A DNA stretch of 64,000 nucleotides, taken from positions 17,080,676 to 17,144,675 of the forward strand of contig OZ026837.1 of assembly GCA_964023205.1 (NCBI GenBank). The letters are read 5' to 3'. Both the position numbers and the translations under genes were made by a program. The notes beneath the pieces are model-generated. The model searched no databases. It saw only the letters and a program-made list of their open reading frames with translations, and had not been told where the DNA came from. This document shows, piece by piece, positions 11,830-22,955 of the stretch (the stretch's first letter is position 1; the number at the start of each line of letters is the position of its first letter). The DNA is from Lutraria lutraria. Taxonomy: Eukaryota; Mollusca; Bivalvia; Venerida; Mactridae.

Positions 11830-13131
11830 GGACCATTAGTGCTGAAGGCTTAGGCAGACTTAAGTATCTTCAGCAGGCGCTTTGTGCAGGGTGCATTAAG
11901 ATGCACATTATTTGCCATAATATGCTGAGCTTCTTAGCAGCCCGTACCACACCCGACACCTTCAGAGCGGCTAGGCTGCCATTGATTTGCTGCTGGAGCA
12001 AGACAGGCTCACCTTTTTGTTCAGCCACATGTCCACGACAAAGACAGGCACCTCAGTCGCCCCCTGGATAGTAGTGACCTGAAGAGCCAGGACATTACCA
12101 GTTTCCTGGCAATTGCGATGTGTCTTTTTGACAGGCGGAGAGCCCATACTAGATCGTTTGACCCAAGTGTAACGCTGCTAGTTTCTTGTATTTCTTGTGC
12201 GCGCGTTACTTTATTTCGGGGAATTAGCTAAATGTACAATCTGTCAGCACAGGAATTCCTGTTGCTAATCACAATTCAACAGTAGTTACTACAAGTCCAA
12301 AACTTTAATGATCCACTTTATTTTTAACGGAATGATAATAATAATGTCAATGTGAACAAAAATCCAAATATGAAACACAATAAAACGTGATGGCGAAATC
12401 GCACTAACTGGTCTGTGGACATCCACCTTACAGCTAAGACAAATTTCAAGTGACTTCTATCATATGAATTTTCAGAATCACATTTTGACCAGTCAACCCA
12501 AGCGGGCTAGTCATGCATACACAAATGGGAATGACATAAATTAAAACGACCAATTAACATACATGTATATGAATTCTCAAAACTAGAAGAAAGGGTATTT
12601 TTGAAGACAGAAAGATTAAATGATATACTTAAATTGCAAGCTGTAAGAAACGCAACATATAAGCCGCATTAAGCTAATTATCACCCTCTTTGTATGGTCA
12701 GTTATACAAAAGTAGTTGCTATAGAAACAAAATGTTCAAGCCACATACACAGACAGAAAAGAGGATTAAACTAAGGCGAATGACGATAAAGCTAGAATGC
12801 ATTATATAAGATTATCAAGTGTTATAGACAAACAAATAATTGAACATATTAATGTATAAAACGCGATTTGACTATTAAACATTCATATTCAAACATTATA
12901 AATACAAGAACAAAGAGGCATAAAATACAAAATAAACCCAGCATAACACAAGGATCACGACGTCCTTTTCGACCTCACTCCCAGCACAGGCCAGGAATTC
13001 TAGGAAGTCTTGCAACATGCTGGAAGACAGGCAGTTTTCTGTGCTTAGACTGCCCTGTGCGAACGCAGTCCAATCTAAAAAAATCTCCAGCCACCTAGCA
13101 TGAGAATCGCCAAATAAAACTGTAGTCATGT
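11830..13131 (-). pseudogene. SGNH-hydrolase-like relic split by an insertion (copy B)
   Basis: Counterpart of the copy A relic. The - strand frame starts at the ATG near 13129, contains FGDSH and runs about 50 codons. It is cut after GSEVEKDVV by the 781-bp element at 12168-12948, which replaces the IGSND block seen in copy A. The C-terminal half continues at about 12165-11830 with further frame damage. Where A has a stop codon, B has Trp, so the shared ancestor probably had an open frame there. Confidence 0.5.
12168..12948. mobile_element. 781-bp non-autonomous DNA element (CAAG duplication)
   Basis: Absent from copy A at 4155-4158 and flanked by CAAG on both sides (12164-12167 and 12949-12952). 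It starts TGTAACGCTG and ends CAGCATAACA, whose complement is TGTTATGCTG. These imperfect inverted ends continue as similar T-rich sequence for about 25 bases. The interior is AT-rich with no transposase. A 4-bp duplication with TGT...ACA ends is compatible with Ginger-type elements among others; the superfamily is uncertain. Confidence 0.65.
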
Positions 13132-13335
13132 TCGATCAATTGCTTGAAGGAAATGAAGTATCGATACTAGATTGCAGGCTTATCTTGTTGGCGTCGGTGT
13201 TATGCCAACACGGGATGTAGGTGTGAATAAACATCCGAGGTGGCTTCTTGGACTGGCATCTGTGTTCCGCCAACATGGGACATAGGTATGAAAAACAACC
13301 GACGTGGACAGGTTTGTTCTATAGTCCACTTGGGC

Positions 13336-14059
13336 GTCTTCGGACGGAACGTTCTTGACACGAGAACATGTTCTTGGCGTTTTGGCGACCCCCTCGGCTA
13401 TAAAAAAGACGCCGGAACGCAAAGCACATGACCCGAGAACATTGTTCGCGGGTCAAAATTTTACACCACCTTTAACGGGGAGCGTCAAGAACACATTTGG
13501 AGGACAATCAACAAGATGGCTGAAAGTATTTCCGCGAGTTTACTTTTTTGTCCTTAAAAATTGTAAATTGTTTTATCATTTGTGGAAAAAGACATCACAA
13601 ATGACGCATGCTAATTGAGGAATGTTTCTGATTTCCTCGGCCATTTATCGAAATAAGACTATTTATTGCTCTGTGGCACTTTTTCTGCAATGGATCAGGG
13701 GCTGTAGAGGTAGCTGGATGGAGGTAGCTCGAGGACATTTACCTCAGCAGTAGGCCTATATAGATTCTAAAATTTAGAAATATTTCGAAATTGTTCGGTA
13801 TAGTAAATTTGACCTCTTACGTGTGACATATTTTAAAGTTCGATAGATGAGTGAAAGCAGACTATTTATTTATTTGATTCACTGTAAGCATTGACATTGA
13901 TTAGTGGGTGGGGGGGGGGTGAAGATCGCTTTAAGGATTTCAATCTCTAATTCGAAACCTCAATTTTGAAGAGGACTCAATTTCATTGACATATTCCTGA
14001 GGGTCATGGGTTCAAACCCCACTGGGACCATACTTTTTTTGTTTTCTTTTTTAGTTTTT
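13336..14059. other. Spacer with TATA-like box and a tRNA-like B box
   Basis: Past the end of copy B comes a less AT-rich stretch with TATAAAAAAG at 13399-13408 and, about 110 bases on, an ATG in fair context (ACAAGATGG, 13516) that opens only a 13-codon frame. GAACATGTTC sits at 13362-13371. Near the right end, GGGTTCAAACCCC (about 14006-14018) looks like a pol III B box followed by a T run, possibly a decayed SINE. None of this proves a promoter or gene. Confidence 0.3.
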
Positions 14060-15216
14060 AGCTCACATGTCACAAAGTGACAAATGAGCTATTAGGATCA
14101 CTCTCTGTCCGGCGCCGTGCAGTGTGCGTCGTGCGTCGTCAAACTTTATGTTGTGACCACACTAGGGGCCACATTTTTAGCTAAATTTTAGCAAAACTGG
14201 GTCAGAACGTTAATATCAACAAAATCTCGGACGAGTTCGATATTGGGCCATTTTGGATAAAAAACTAGGTCACCAGGGCCAAATAAGGGAAAACCTTGTG
14301 AACACTTTAGAAATCACTGTTTTGACTGGATCTTCATGAAACTTTGTCAGAATGTTTATTTTAATAATATGTAGGTCAAGTTTGATAATGGGTCATTTCC
14401 GGTGAAAAACTAGGTCACTAGGGCAAATTGCTGGAAAACCTTGTGAACACTCTAGAAGTCACTGTTTTGATTGGATGATCATGAAACCTTGTCAGAATGT
14501 TTGTCTTCATAATATCTTGGACGAGTTCGAACATGGGTCATTTTGGGTCAAAAACTAGGTCGCTAGGTTAAATCTTATGAAAAACCATGTTAACACTGTA
14601 GATTTCACAGTTATTATTGGATCTTCACCAAACTTTGTCAGAATGTTTGCCTCAATGATGTGTGGGTCAAGGTTGAACATGGGTCAGCCGGGCCAAAAAC
14701 TGGGTCACCAGGTCAAATCTTAGGTAAAAATCTTGTAAAAGCTCTAAATGTTATGGTTTTAATTGGATCTTGGCCAAACCTTGTCAGATTGTTTGTCTTA
14801 ATGATATTAAGGACAAGTTCAAATATGGGTCACCTTGGGTCACAAGGTCACTAGGTCAAATCTTAGGAAAACCTTATTAACACTGTAGATGTCAAATTTT
14901 GATCGTATCTTCACTAAACCTAGTCAGAATGTTTGTCTTAATGATAAGTAAGACAAATTCGAACATAGGTCGTCTGGGGTCAAAAACTAGGTCACAAGGT
15001 CAAATCTTAGGAAAACCTTGTCCATGCTGTAGTTTTCATGGTTTTGATTGGATCTTCACCAAATTTTATCAGAATGTTTGTCTTATTTATATGTAGGACA
15101 AGTTCTAACATGGGTCATCTGGGGTCAAAAACTAGGTCACCGGTTCAAAACAATGTTTTAATGAGTGAACAGTGATTGTCATGTGAGCGATATAGGGCCA
15201 TCTTGGCCCTCTTGTT
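14060..15216 (+). mobile_element. Pearl/Helentron-like element, copy 2
   Basis: Same family and orientation as 10056-11203, with an identical layout: AGCTCACATGTCAC start after TTTTT, a core of ~145-bp repeats, and the terminal GGGCCATCTTGGCCC hairpin with TCTTGTT. It has one more partial core unit near 15000-15120 than copy 1. The three copies in the window differ by small deletions in the core. Confidence 0.75.
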
Positions 15217-16205
15217 AGATAATGTTTCGTATTAAGAACATGATTTTATACAGTAATATGGAAGAAAATATGTATTCCAATTTTTTTGTCTTGTTTATTG
15301 GAATTTATACATGGTTAGTTAGCGAAAATCAAGTAACTATGGATTTCTGACACAATTTTTTTCAAAACCGGACGGTGAAACTTTTAAAAATTTAGTGTAG
15401 ACATTATACACACATAGTAGTTGATTTTTAGAAAATTTCAGCTATTTCCCTGTTTTAGTTTTTATTTTAATGATATTTATCAATTCGTTACTTTTTGGTA
15501 AAAGGTTTAAATCTTGACTAAATGTTAAAGGGGCTGGGTTACATTTGTCATTATTGCCCTAGGGTCTAGATTGACCCCGCCCCGGGAGTCACTTGATTTA
15601 TATAGGCTTACATGTATATAGGAAAATTTGAAAAATCTTCTCCGAAACCACAAGGCCTAGAGCTTAGATATTTTATATGTAGCATTGACTTGTGGACCTC
15701 TACCAAGTTTGTTTAAATTATGGCCCCAGGGTCAAAATTGCCCCCCCCCCGGTTTTCTCTTTTAGATTGGAAAATTAACAAATCTTGATCAAAACCACTA
15801 CGCTTAGAGCTAAGATATTTGGTATGTAGCATTGTCTAGTGGATATCTACTGAGTTTGTTCAAATTATGGCCCCGTGATCAAAATTGACCCCGCCCAGGG
15901 TGTCACTTGATTTATATAGGCCTATATAGGAAAATTGAAACAATCTTCTTGTCCAAAACCACAAGGCCTAGAGCTTAGATTATAATTTTGTATGTAGCAT
16001 TGTCTTGTGGACTTCTACCAAGTTCATGCAAATCATGGCCCAAGGGTCAATACTGGCCCTGCTCGGGGGTCAGTTGATTTCAACAACTACTTGATAGTTG
16101 AGGTAGATAACTTTTTACCATGACAAATAACTTCCCTTGATTAAATTATCCCTTAGTGTAACGATACTCAGGTGAGCGATACAGGGCCATCATGGCCCTC
16201 TTGTT
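15217..16205 (+). mobile_element. Second pearl-like family, 5'-incomplete copy
   Basis: Right end CAGGTGAGCGATACAGGGCC...ATGGCCCTCTTGTT closely resembles the family 1 end. The core is different: three units spaced about 148-162 bases (from 15647, 15795 and 15957), each with ACCACAAGGCCTAGAGCTTA, GTAGCATTG and AAATTATGGCCC. No matching 5' end is seen; 15217-15600 has no recognisable content. The element abuts the tandem array at 16206. Confidence 0.6.
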
Positions 16206-16647
16206 ACTGGATTTGGATTCTTTGTATTATGGCGGATTTGGTATTCGAAAACAACAAAAGGAAGGACCGGTAAGTTACCTTACTTCTGTTAAGGTAAGTT
16301 ACCTCTGGCTGAAACATACAGCAAGCCCACCCCGCCACAAAAGAAGCAGAGACTTCAGTTAAAGCCTCTGCTTCTATTGTACTTCAGAAGTACTTCATTA
16401 GCGCTGCAAAATTTAAAGACCCGCTTCATCTGAAGTCCCGGGGACTTCTTTCATACTTCTTGATACGCTTCAGATGAAGTCCCCTGCTCCACCGAAGCGC
16501 ACGGGGACTTCAGAAGTACTTCATAGACTTTAGGATGGATTGATTTAATCTATTTCTTATAAGGAGGGGCTTCATAAGCGCTTCAGTATATTTAAAGGAA
16601 TGGTGATGTTTGATGACATCACAGGTCACATGGTGTAAATTCAAAAA

Positions 16648-16727
16648 ATGGCTGACTGTTATAATAAGAAAAAGTGTGCCAATAATGAAAATGGAAAAAC
16701 TGCTAAAACTATGATGTTAATACACTG
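16648..16727 (+). pseudogene. Exon-like fragment a inside the 1.2-kb element
   Basis: An ATG in good context (AAAAAATGG) opens a 26-codon frame (MADCYNKKKCANNENGK...) that runs to a strong splice donor, CTG|GTAAGT. It may be the first exon of the ancestral transposon gene kept in a deletion derivative. Direct joining to fragment b would create a stop codon at the junction, so an exon is missing or the reading is chance. Confidence 0.3.
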
Positions 16728-16813
16728 GTAAGTGTACTGGTTTTTAAGTTCTTGTATAGATAAATGTTTTACACCTGCAGAAAACCTAACATGACAGTTT
16801 CATATATATTTAG

Positions 16814-16891
16814 AGACAATTATGATAAAACCAAGTGGATGGGGTGTGATGAAACACTTGAGAGGCTGCAATTTGACTGTGTTGTAGTTAG
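16814..16891 (+). pseudogene. Exon-like fragment b inside the 1.2-kb element
   Basis: Bounded by an acceptor-like ATATATATTTAG and a donor TTAG|GTACAT. One frame reads NYDKTKWMGCDETLERLQFD, which is protein-like, with a WxGCD motif reminiscent of PHD-type zinc fingers. It is too short to assign. The evidence is the open frame plus plausible splice sites. Confidence 0.3.
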
Positions 16892-18549
16892 GTACATTAT
16901 TAACAGAATTAATCCCTATCTTATAATGTGATCAAACTGCTATTATTGTTAAGTTAAGTTTTCCAAGTATAATTAAATTATTTAAGAAAAGACTGGCTCT
17001 GCATGTCTGAAAAACTTCTGAATATTTCTCTGAATATAGTCCGAGTGAACTCAATGTACAATATCTAAATATTATTTTTGAGTGTTGTCTCAGAAATGTC
17101 TGAATTATATCTGAATACTTTTTCTGATTACTGTCTGATGATGCAGACATGGCATATCAGACATTTCATGATTTAGCATGATGCATGGTCTGAACATAAT
17201 TTCAAACAGGGACTTCAAATAAGTAGGCGCTTCAATGACGCTTCTTAGAGGTGCTTCAGACACGCTTCTGTTTATGCTTCAAGGGCGCTTCTGACAAGGG
17301 ACTTCAAATGCGCTTCAACCTAATTTGCATACTGAAGCACATCTGAAGCGCTAATTAACATAATTGGGACGGGACTTCAAATGCGCTTCTCCATTACTTT
17401 CATACATGTAATTTTATCTGTATCTGTGAAGTTCTCTTGAAGCAGGAGACTTTAAAAGTACTTCTTTGATACTCCAGGGGGAAGCTTCATTTGTACTTCA
17501 GATATGCTTCAGATGTGCTTCGTTTGTGGCGGGGCAGGCTACCCAGTGGCATTTTTCCACACGTGGGAGAAAAGTCCACTAGCTCAATATTATTGTCGGC
17601 CTGTTATTCTCAGCCAAAGATAGGCCTATCATACCTCGATTTGTTGCCCTGCACTTTGGCTAAGCAGGCATACTATTTTCGGCCCGCTAGCTTAACATTG
17701 GCGAGGGCTATAGTAATCACTGCTTGGGGCTTATGTTAAATTCCCCGTAGGACCGGTCCGTGTCGAGTCCCTGCCTTGCATGTTTTGGTCGTAACTTTCT
17801 CATTACTTAGTATTCCTTTTACCGTAAGTTTTTAATGCATCGGCGTGTAGCTCTAGGCTAAGGCTTTTAGGCATGTATCATTTTATTGTATTTAGCTTAA
17901 AAATTGCAACCGTGACATGCATCGAGCCCAGTGTACCTAGCGGCTATTTTCCATGGGGGAGAAAAGTCTGCTAGCTCAATATTGGCCCGTTATTTCGGCT
18001 TCATTCTCAGCCAAAGATAAGGTTATCATTACCTCGAATTGTAGCCGAATTTGGCTAAGCAGACATACTATTTTCGGCCCGCTAGATTAACATAGGTGAC
18101 ACCTAGAGTAATCACCGCTCGGGGCTTAAACTAAATTCCTCACAGGACAGGTCTGTGGCGGGTCCCTGCCCTGCATGTTTCAGTTGTAGTTTTCTTATTA
18201 TTTGTTCATATGTTTTAGTGCATCAGCGTGTAGTTCTAGATAGGCTAAGGCTTTAAGCACATATCATTTTATGGTATCTGGCTTTAATATTTCGGCCGTA
18301 ACGTGCAGCAAGCCAATCAACCCAAAGGCTTTTTAACACGGGGAAGAAAAGTCCGCTCGTCATTCTGGCTTGTTTCTTGGGCAAAGATACTAACCTTATC
18401 GTACCTCGATTTGTAGCACTGCAGCTTGGCTTAAATTATTATGCATGCACTTTTCTGTCCGCTAGCTTAACATAGGCGACGGCTAGTGTGATCACCGGGC
18501 TAAATTCCCGAGAAAGGGAGACGCGGTGCTCTCTGTCAGATGATCTTAC

Positions 18550-19068
18550 CTGAGCCGCCAATCTTATGCAAACGGTCAAGAATGCGCTTGGCGATCTTGG
18601 AGATCAGATAGTTGTTCACGGCTTTTTCAAACCACGCCGGCTCGCTGATTCTTCGCAAGTCGTGATATGCATCGTTGACCCTTGCGGTCTGTCACATGTA
18701 CTCGATGTGCGTTCGTAACTGTCTGGACACCCTCTCGGTGTGGCTGATGGTCATGCGCAAGCAGACTATTAACTCTTGAACGATATTTGCGTTCAAGTTG
18801 GCCCATGTGAGACAGTCAGGACTGTGCTCGGGGCTACAGAACTTATTGATTTTACAGACGATGGACGCCTTGTTGAAGATGCTTCTTCAAGCTTCAAGCT
18901 GCCCACCAACGCTCGTTAATGAAGGATAATAGCCATCACTACTGGATGGTTACTCTCCAACTTCTGCCTCTACTGCACGGAGACGTCCATATTGGTGCCC
19001 TCATACCTGGCTTCGAACCTTGAACGTTCACTGGCGGCGGCAGCCTGCGTGTTAGAACCGCTCGCCAT
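18550..19068 (-). pseudogene. GC-rich coding relic, unidentified, with splice donor
   Basis: On the - strand, from ATG at 19068-19066, the frame begins MASGSNTQAAAASERSRFEA and after two stops and one frameshift continues as a long protein-like stretch. This includes NIVQELIVCLRMTISHTERV, an in-frame TGA near 18695, and NNYLISKIAKRILDRLHKIG, ending at a consensus donor CTCAG|GTAAG (exon end 18550). Base composition is clearly more GC-rich than the surroundings. I do not recognise the family. It could be a transposon or endogenous viral gene or a host-gene remnant. The same start region recurs at about 6340-6365 in copy B without the rest. Confidence 0.45.
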
Positions 19069-20526
19069 TGGCCCCCATCACTGGAAGAGCCATCGGTGCC
19101 GGACAGGAGCGCGACCCTGCCCTGGCGAAATTAACATGATCAGAACATTATCAAACATGTTTTAAACATGTTTGAACATGTTGTAAAAACATGTTTGACT
19201 GTGTTTTAACCATGTTATGAACATATTCAAACATGTTTAAACATGTCCGTTAAATGGCACCATTGTCAAACATGATCGAATATGATCATGAATGATCACG
19301 TTTCACCGCTAAAAATAAACATGTTTGAACATATTTAAACATGTTCCTGCAACATGATTGGAACATGTTCAGACATATTCCAACACTTTTTTTCCATTAT
19401 CTAAGAATATGTTTGAACATATTTAAACATGTTCTTGCAACATGATTGGAACATGTTCAGACATATTCCAACACTTTTTTTCCATTATCTAAGAATATGT
19501 TTGAACATATTTAGAACATATTTGAACATGTTTAGAACATGTTTTTGCTTCATGATTCAAATGAGTTTTGTTTTGCTTCATGATTCAAATGTGTTTTGTC
19601 CATTATCTTAGAACATGTTTTAAACATATTCAGTCATGTTTGTCCTTGTTCTGAACCAATGTCAACATGACCAAATATGAGCACCCATGTTCATGTTACA
19701 ACACTCAAAATTAAAATGACATTAAAATCACAATGAATACAGCAGGCCATTTCTTTATTATTATATACATATATTATTATAAAAGAAATTCTAACATAAA
19801 TTCCAAAAGCCTAAGAAGGGTGTGTTAGTGACATGTATTTCCCTAACGGTTAAATGCTTTGACTAAATTAACCTATTACCATTATAATAAAATCTGACCT
19901 GAAAGAAACGAAACGGGGCAATGTATGCCTGAATGCAAGTTTGTTTGAGCAATCAGATACAATATCTTAATTAAAATAGTGAGTGACCTGTTCATGAAAT
20001 TTGTCCCAATTGTATTATATCTAAATCATCCATATTATGATCAGAAATTGCAACAAAACAAAGTTTATATTTAACCTCTCAAGTAACTTATTGATTCTCT
20101 TACTTTCTAATAAATATAATCCTATAATGATAAATATATTTCTGAATACAAAAAAATCCAAAATTGTATTCATAAAAATCATAATATAAAAAAGCACAAA
20201 GAAACAAGGGCTTAGTGTGACCATCACCTTGATCTCAAGAAGACCAAACCTAGGTACTGTCAAGGACAATAATAGTGATAAATAATATAATCTGAATACA
20301 TAAATGCTGTATGAATCATTTTTTTAAAAACAAACATTTGTATAAATAGTACAATTATGAATTGAATATTTATGGAAACATTTTACACAATACTTAATCA
20401 AGATCTTCCATACAAGTGACAAGCAAATTATGTCTTTAATAATGTTGTATTCTTCAAAAAAAAGTTGTCTTCATAATGAAAGCATAAAAACAAAATTACT
20501 GTGAACAAAAATAGACTTTAACTGTA

Positions 20527-20665
20527 AACAAGAAGTGTTTCACTTCGTGAAACACAGATGCTCCCCAAGTACAACTCAGACAGTTAAGACCTTGACCTTT
20601 GGTTACGGTCAGACTGACTGGCCATTTGACCGACCAATATGCGCAAAGCAATATAAACCCTTTTT
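20527..20665 (-). mobile_element. Pearl-like family 4, 3' end
   Basis: Read on the - strand the sequence ends GTGTTTCACGAAGTGAAACAC (a perfect hairpin) followed by TTCTTGTT. This is the same hairpin-plus-TTGTT ending as the other families in the window, with unrelated body sequence. The other end is not clear; I place it near 20665. It is nested inside the 4.36-kb element. Confidence 0.45.
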
Positions 20666-20984
20666 CTTCGAAAGCGGCATACATTGTAATTTAAATTATT
20701 GCAAGTACCTTAGAGAATTATACTGCTGAGTATTCACTGATTAATACAAATTTCAGAATTATGTATCATAATATTATAGTAATTGTAACATATAAAAACT
20801 TAAATTTTGAATAATAATAAGAACTGTGATATAAAAATTACTTATTTAAAACATATTTCAAATTCTGTATACAAATAGGTTAATTGGTACACTGTATTGT
20901 CAAATGAAAATAGAATATTAAATTGAAACCAGCAGTTCAGCAATGATTTGAACTAGAAATTTATACAAAATTAATGTAATCAGT

Positions 20985-21318
20985 TCCAACATCCAACACT
21001 GCACTATATTCACGGAATTTTCATATTTGCATTACACTTCCAGAATATGTCAGTTATTGAGAATGGACACTAACACTTGCTGAAGCTTTTTCCAAGGTTT
21101 CAATTTTTCTAGAGTCAATGCAGCATCTTTAACAGGGGACCAAAGTTTTTCTCATTCCTGGTTTAGTTGAAAACTGCATTCATGGCGAGAGAGCATTCCA
21201 ACAAACAACTACAGTACCACAAGACAAATCTTTTAGGGTGTTTCTTCTCATTTTTGAATGTTTTCGAAAACTTTTTCATCTTAGAGCCACTGAACCACTC
21301 AGCTCCAAAGCCATGTTG
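20985..21318 (-). pseudogene. Degenerate exon inside the 4.36-kb element
   Basis: On the - strand an acceptor-like TTCTCAATTTCAG precedes a frame reading QQHGFGAEWFSGSKMKKFSK, then RFVLWYC and, after scattered stop codons, NFGPLLK and SITDIFW in the same frame. Keeping one frame across ~100 codons despite several stops suggests a decayed exon. The product is not recognised; it may come from the transposon's own gene. A further short frame follows at about 21545-21480. Confidence 0.35.
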
Positions 21319-22489
21319 CTGCTGAAATTGAGAAATGTATTCAAGTTAATTTTCACCTAGTACACTTAGCACATATAATGTAGTTAATCACAATGAATAT
21401 TGACAGTCAAAAAGTGTACTGGGTAATAACATGCCAAGAAATGTTGATTTAACATTAAGATACAGTACCCAGCTTCAATCTATTCCACAGCTTTTTTCCG
21501 GCTTTTAACAGGCATCTTCCCCTTAGGAAAATTCTTCAAAATCATGCAGTTTTCCACTAAAATTAAATTTACATCAATTATTTCTTCCCCTTTTTGTAAA
21601 AATCATGGTTATTTAAAAAAGGCCCCATCCCCTACCTGTGAAAAAAGCCTTGTAATTTGTATTCTTGAGTAGATCTAGTCTGAGTCACTGTCTATTTTGA
21701 AATTGTTTAGAAAAAATTACTCTTCTGTAATAGTCCATAGTACTATTTATAATAGTAATTCCATTAGATGAGAGTAAAAAAAACAGTTTATTATAAAAAA
21801 AATGTTCCGATTACTCGACATAAAAATGAATGTCACAGGTTTTCGCGATTTTGAAGCATTTAAACAAGTTGATATCTGTGCATTGAGTGGATAAAATTGT
21901 ACAACCTGTGTACTGAGTATTGATATCAAGAAAATATTAATAACAGTGACAAGCAAAAGTCTAATTCAAATGCTAAGACGTATTTAGAAAGGAAAATTCA
22001 CTCACTCTGCAGTTGGTCATGGCAGAATTGTATTATACGTCTCTGGTCATGGCGTTGTTTATTTTCTTTTCAAACGACACTCGAACAAAATTTTCTTTTC
22101 AATAGACGAAATCTTCATTTTTTTGAAACAATAAAACACTTAAATTCGACAGTGCTGTTCTAAAATATCTTCACTTGGCAGAAGACAATAGGAATTCTAA
22201 TATTGCGCGCAACTTTCACTTTCGCCATTTTGTCCTTGAATTTACTCTGCATCATTCAGACGTTTGTGATTAGATTACGTCATCCAGATGTTTGTGATTA
22301 CGTTCAGCACTCCAGCATGCACATCAATATTCAATTAGGCTACTTAAATCGTGTTATCAATGAACAAACATGAAAGCAAGTCATATTCATTCACACTATG
22401 TTTCAAGACAGGTCATGTCAGTGGTAAATTTCGTACTCAAGCATTTTCGTACTCATGCATTTTCGTACCAAATGTTTAAATAAACACCT

Positions 22490-22955
22490 GTGTTTTCTAG
22501 GAAATTTTTAAAATCTTCTTGTCATAAACTACAATGCCTAGTGCTTAGATAGTTTGTGTGTAGCATTGTATAGTGGACCTCTAGACAACTAAGTTTATTC
22601 AAATAATGGCCCTGTGGTAAAAATTGGTACCACTCGGGTATAAAACTGTACTTGATTTTGCATAGGCTTATTTACAAGAAAATTTAAACAATCTTTTTGT
22701 CAGAAAAGCTTAGATATTTAGTGTGTAGTATTGTCTAATGAACCTCTACCAAGTTTGTTCATATTATGGCTCAATAGGGTCAAAATTAGTACCACCCAAG
22801 TATAAAAATTTACTTGATTTTGCATTAAAAAAATATCTTTTTCAGAAAAGCTTAGATATTTGGTTTGTAGCATTTTCTAACGAACCTCTACCATTAGTTT
22901 GTTCAAATTATGGCCCTGGGGTCAAAATTGGTCCTGTCCTCGGGGTCACTTGTTG
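22490..22955 (+). repeat. Core repeats of pearl-like family 2
   Basis: Three diverged units with GCTTAGAT-TTTG-TGTAGCAT, GAACCTCTACCAAGTTTGTTC and ATTATGGCCCTGGGGTCAAA, like those at 15620-16080. Neither end is present. It lies within the 4.36-kb element, close to its right subterminal zone. Confidence 0.55.

Larger units (their letters stand above)
6340..13335. repeat. Long interspersed repeat, copy B
   Basis: Second copy of the long repeat. Its left part (6340-6640) matches the GC-rich sequences at 19050-19119 and 23477-23730 of copy C, and from 6634 it follows copy A. Relative to A it has three extra segments: 7673-8050 (partly an internal duplication), 10056-11203 (pearl-like element) and 12167-12950 (781-bp element plus duplicated CAAG). 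No intact gene is present. The uninterrupted reading at 6397-6415 gives the empty site for the 4.36-kb element in copy C. Confidence 0.85.
16330..17534. mobile_element. 1.2-kb DNA transposon, CA target duplication
   Basis: Starts CCCCGCCACAAAAGAAGC and ends with the complement of CCCCGCCACAAACGAAGC, so the inverted ends match at 17 of 18 bases. CA occurs on both sides (16328-16329 and 17535-17536), and the uninterrupted sequence is at 5691-5706. Both ends are crowded with short direct and inverted GAAGC/GCTTC and GACTTC motifs, as in CACTA/EnSpm-type subterminal regions. The middle holds two exon-like pieces but no transposase. A 2-bp duplication and subterminal repeats hint at an EnSpm-like superfamily; that is inference. 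Confidence 0.75.
16206..18535 (+). repeat. ~385-bp tandem repeat, block 2
   Basis: Continues the array seen at 5573-6340, starting with the same ACTGGATTTGGATTC leader. It is interrupted at 16330-17534 by an inserted element. Units are marked by GGCCCGCTAG-TTAACAT-GGCGA at about 17682, 18078 and 18460. The last unit runs into the GC-rich coding relic. No genes. Confidence 0.65.

Noticed and set aside
13399..13557. TATA box plus short ATG frame as a gene start
   Set aside because: Only 13 codons before a stop, with no good donor to continue it. Kept only as a note on the region.
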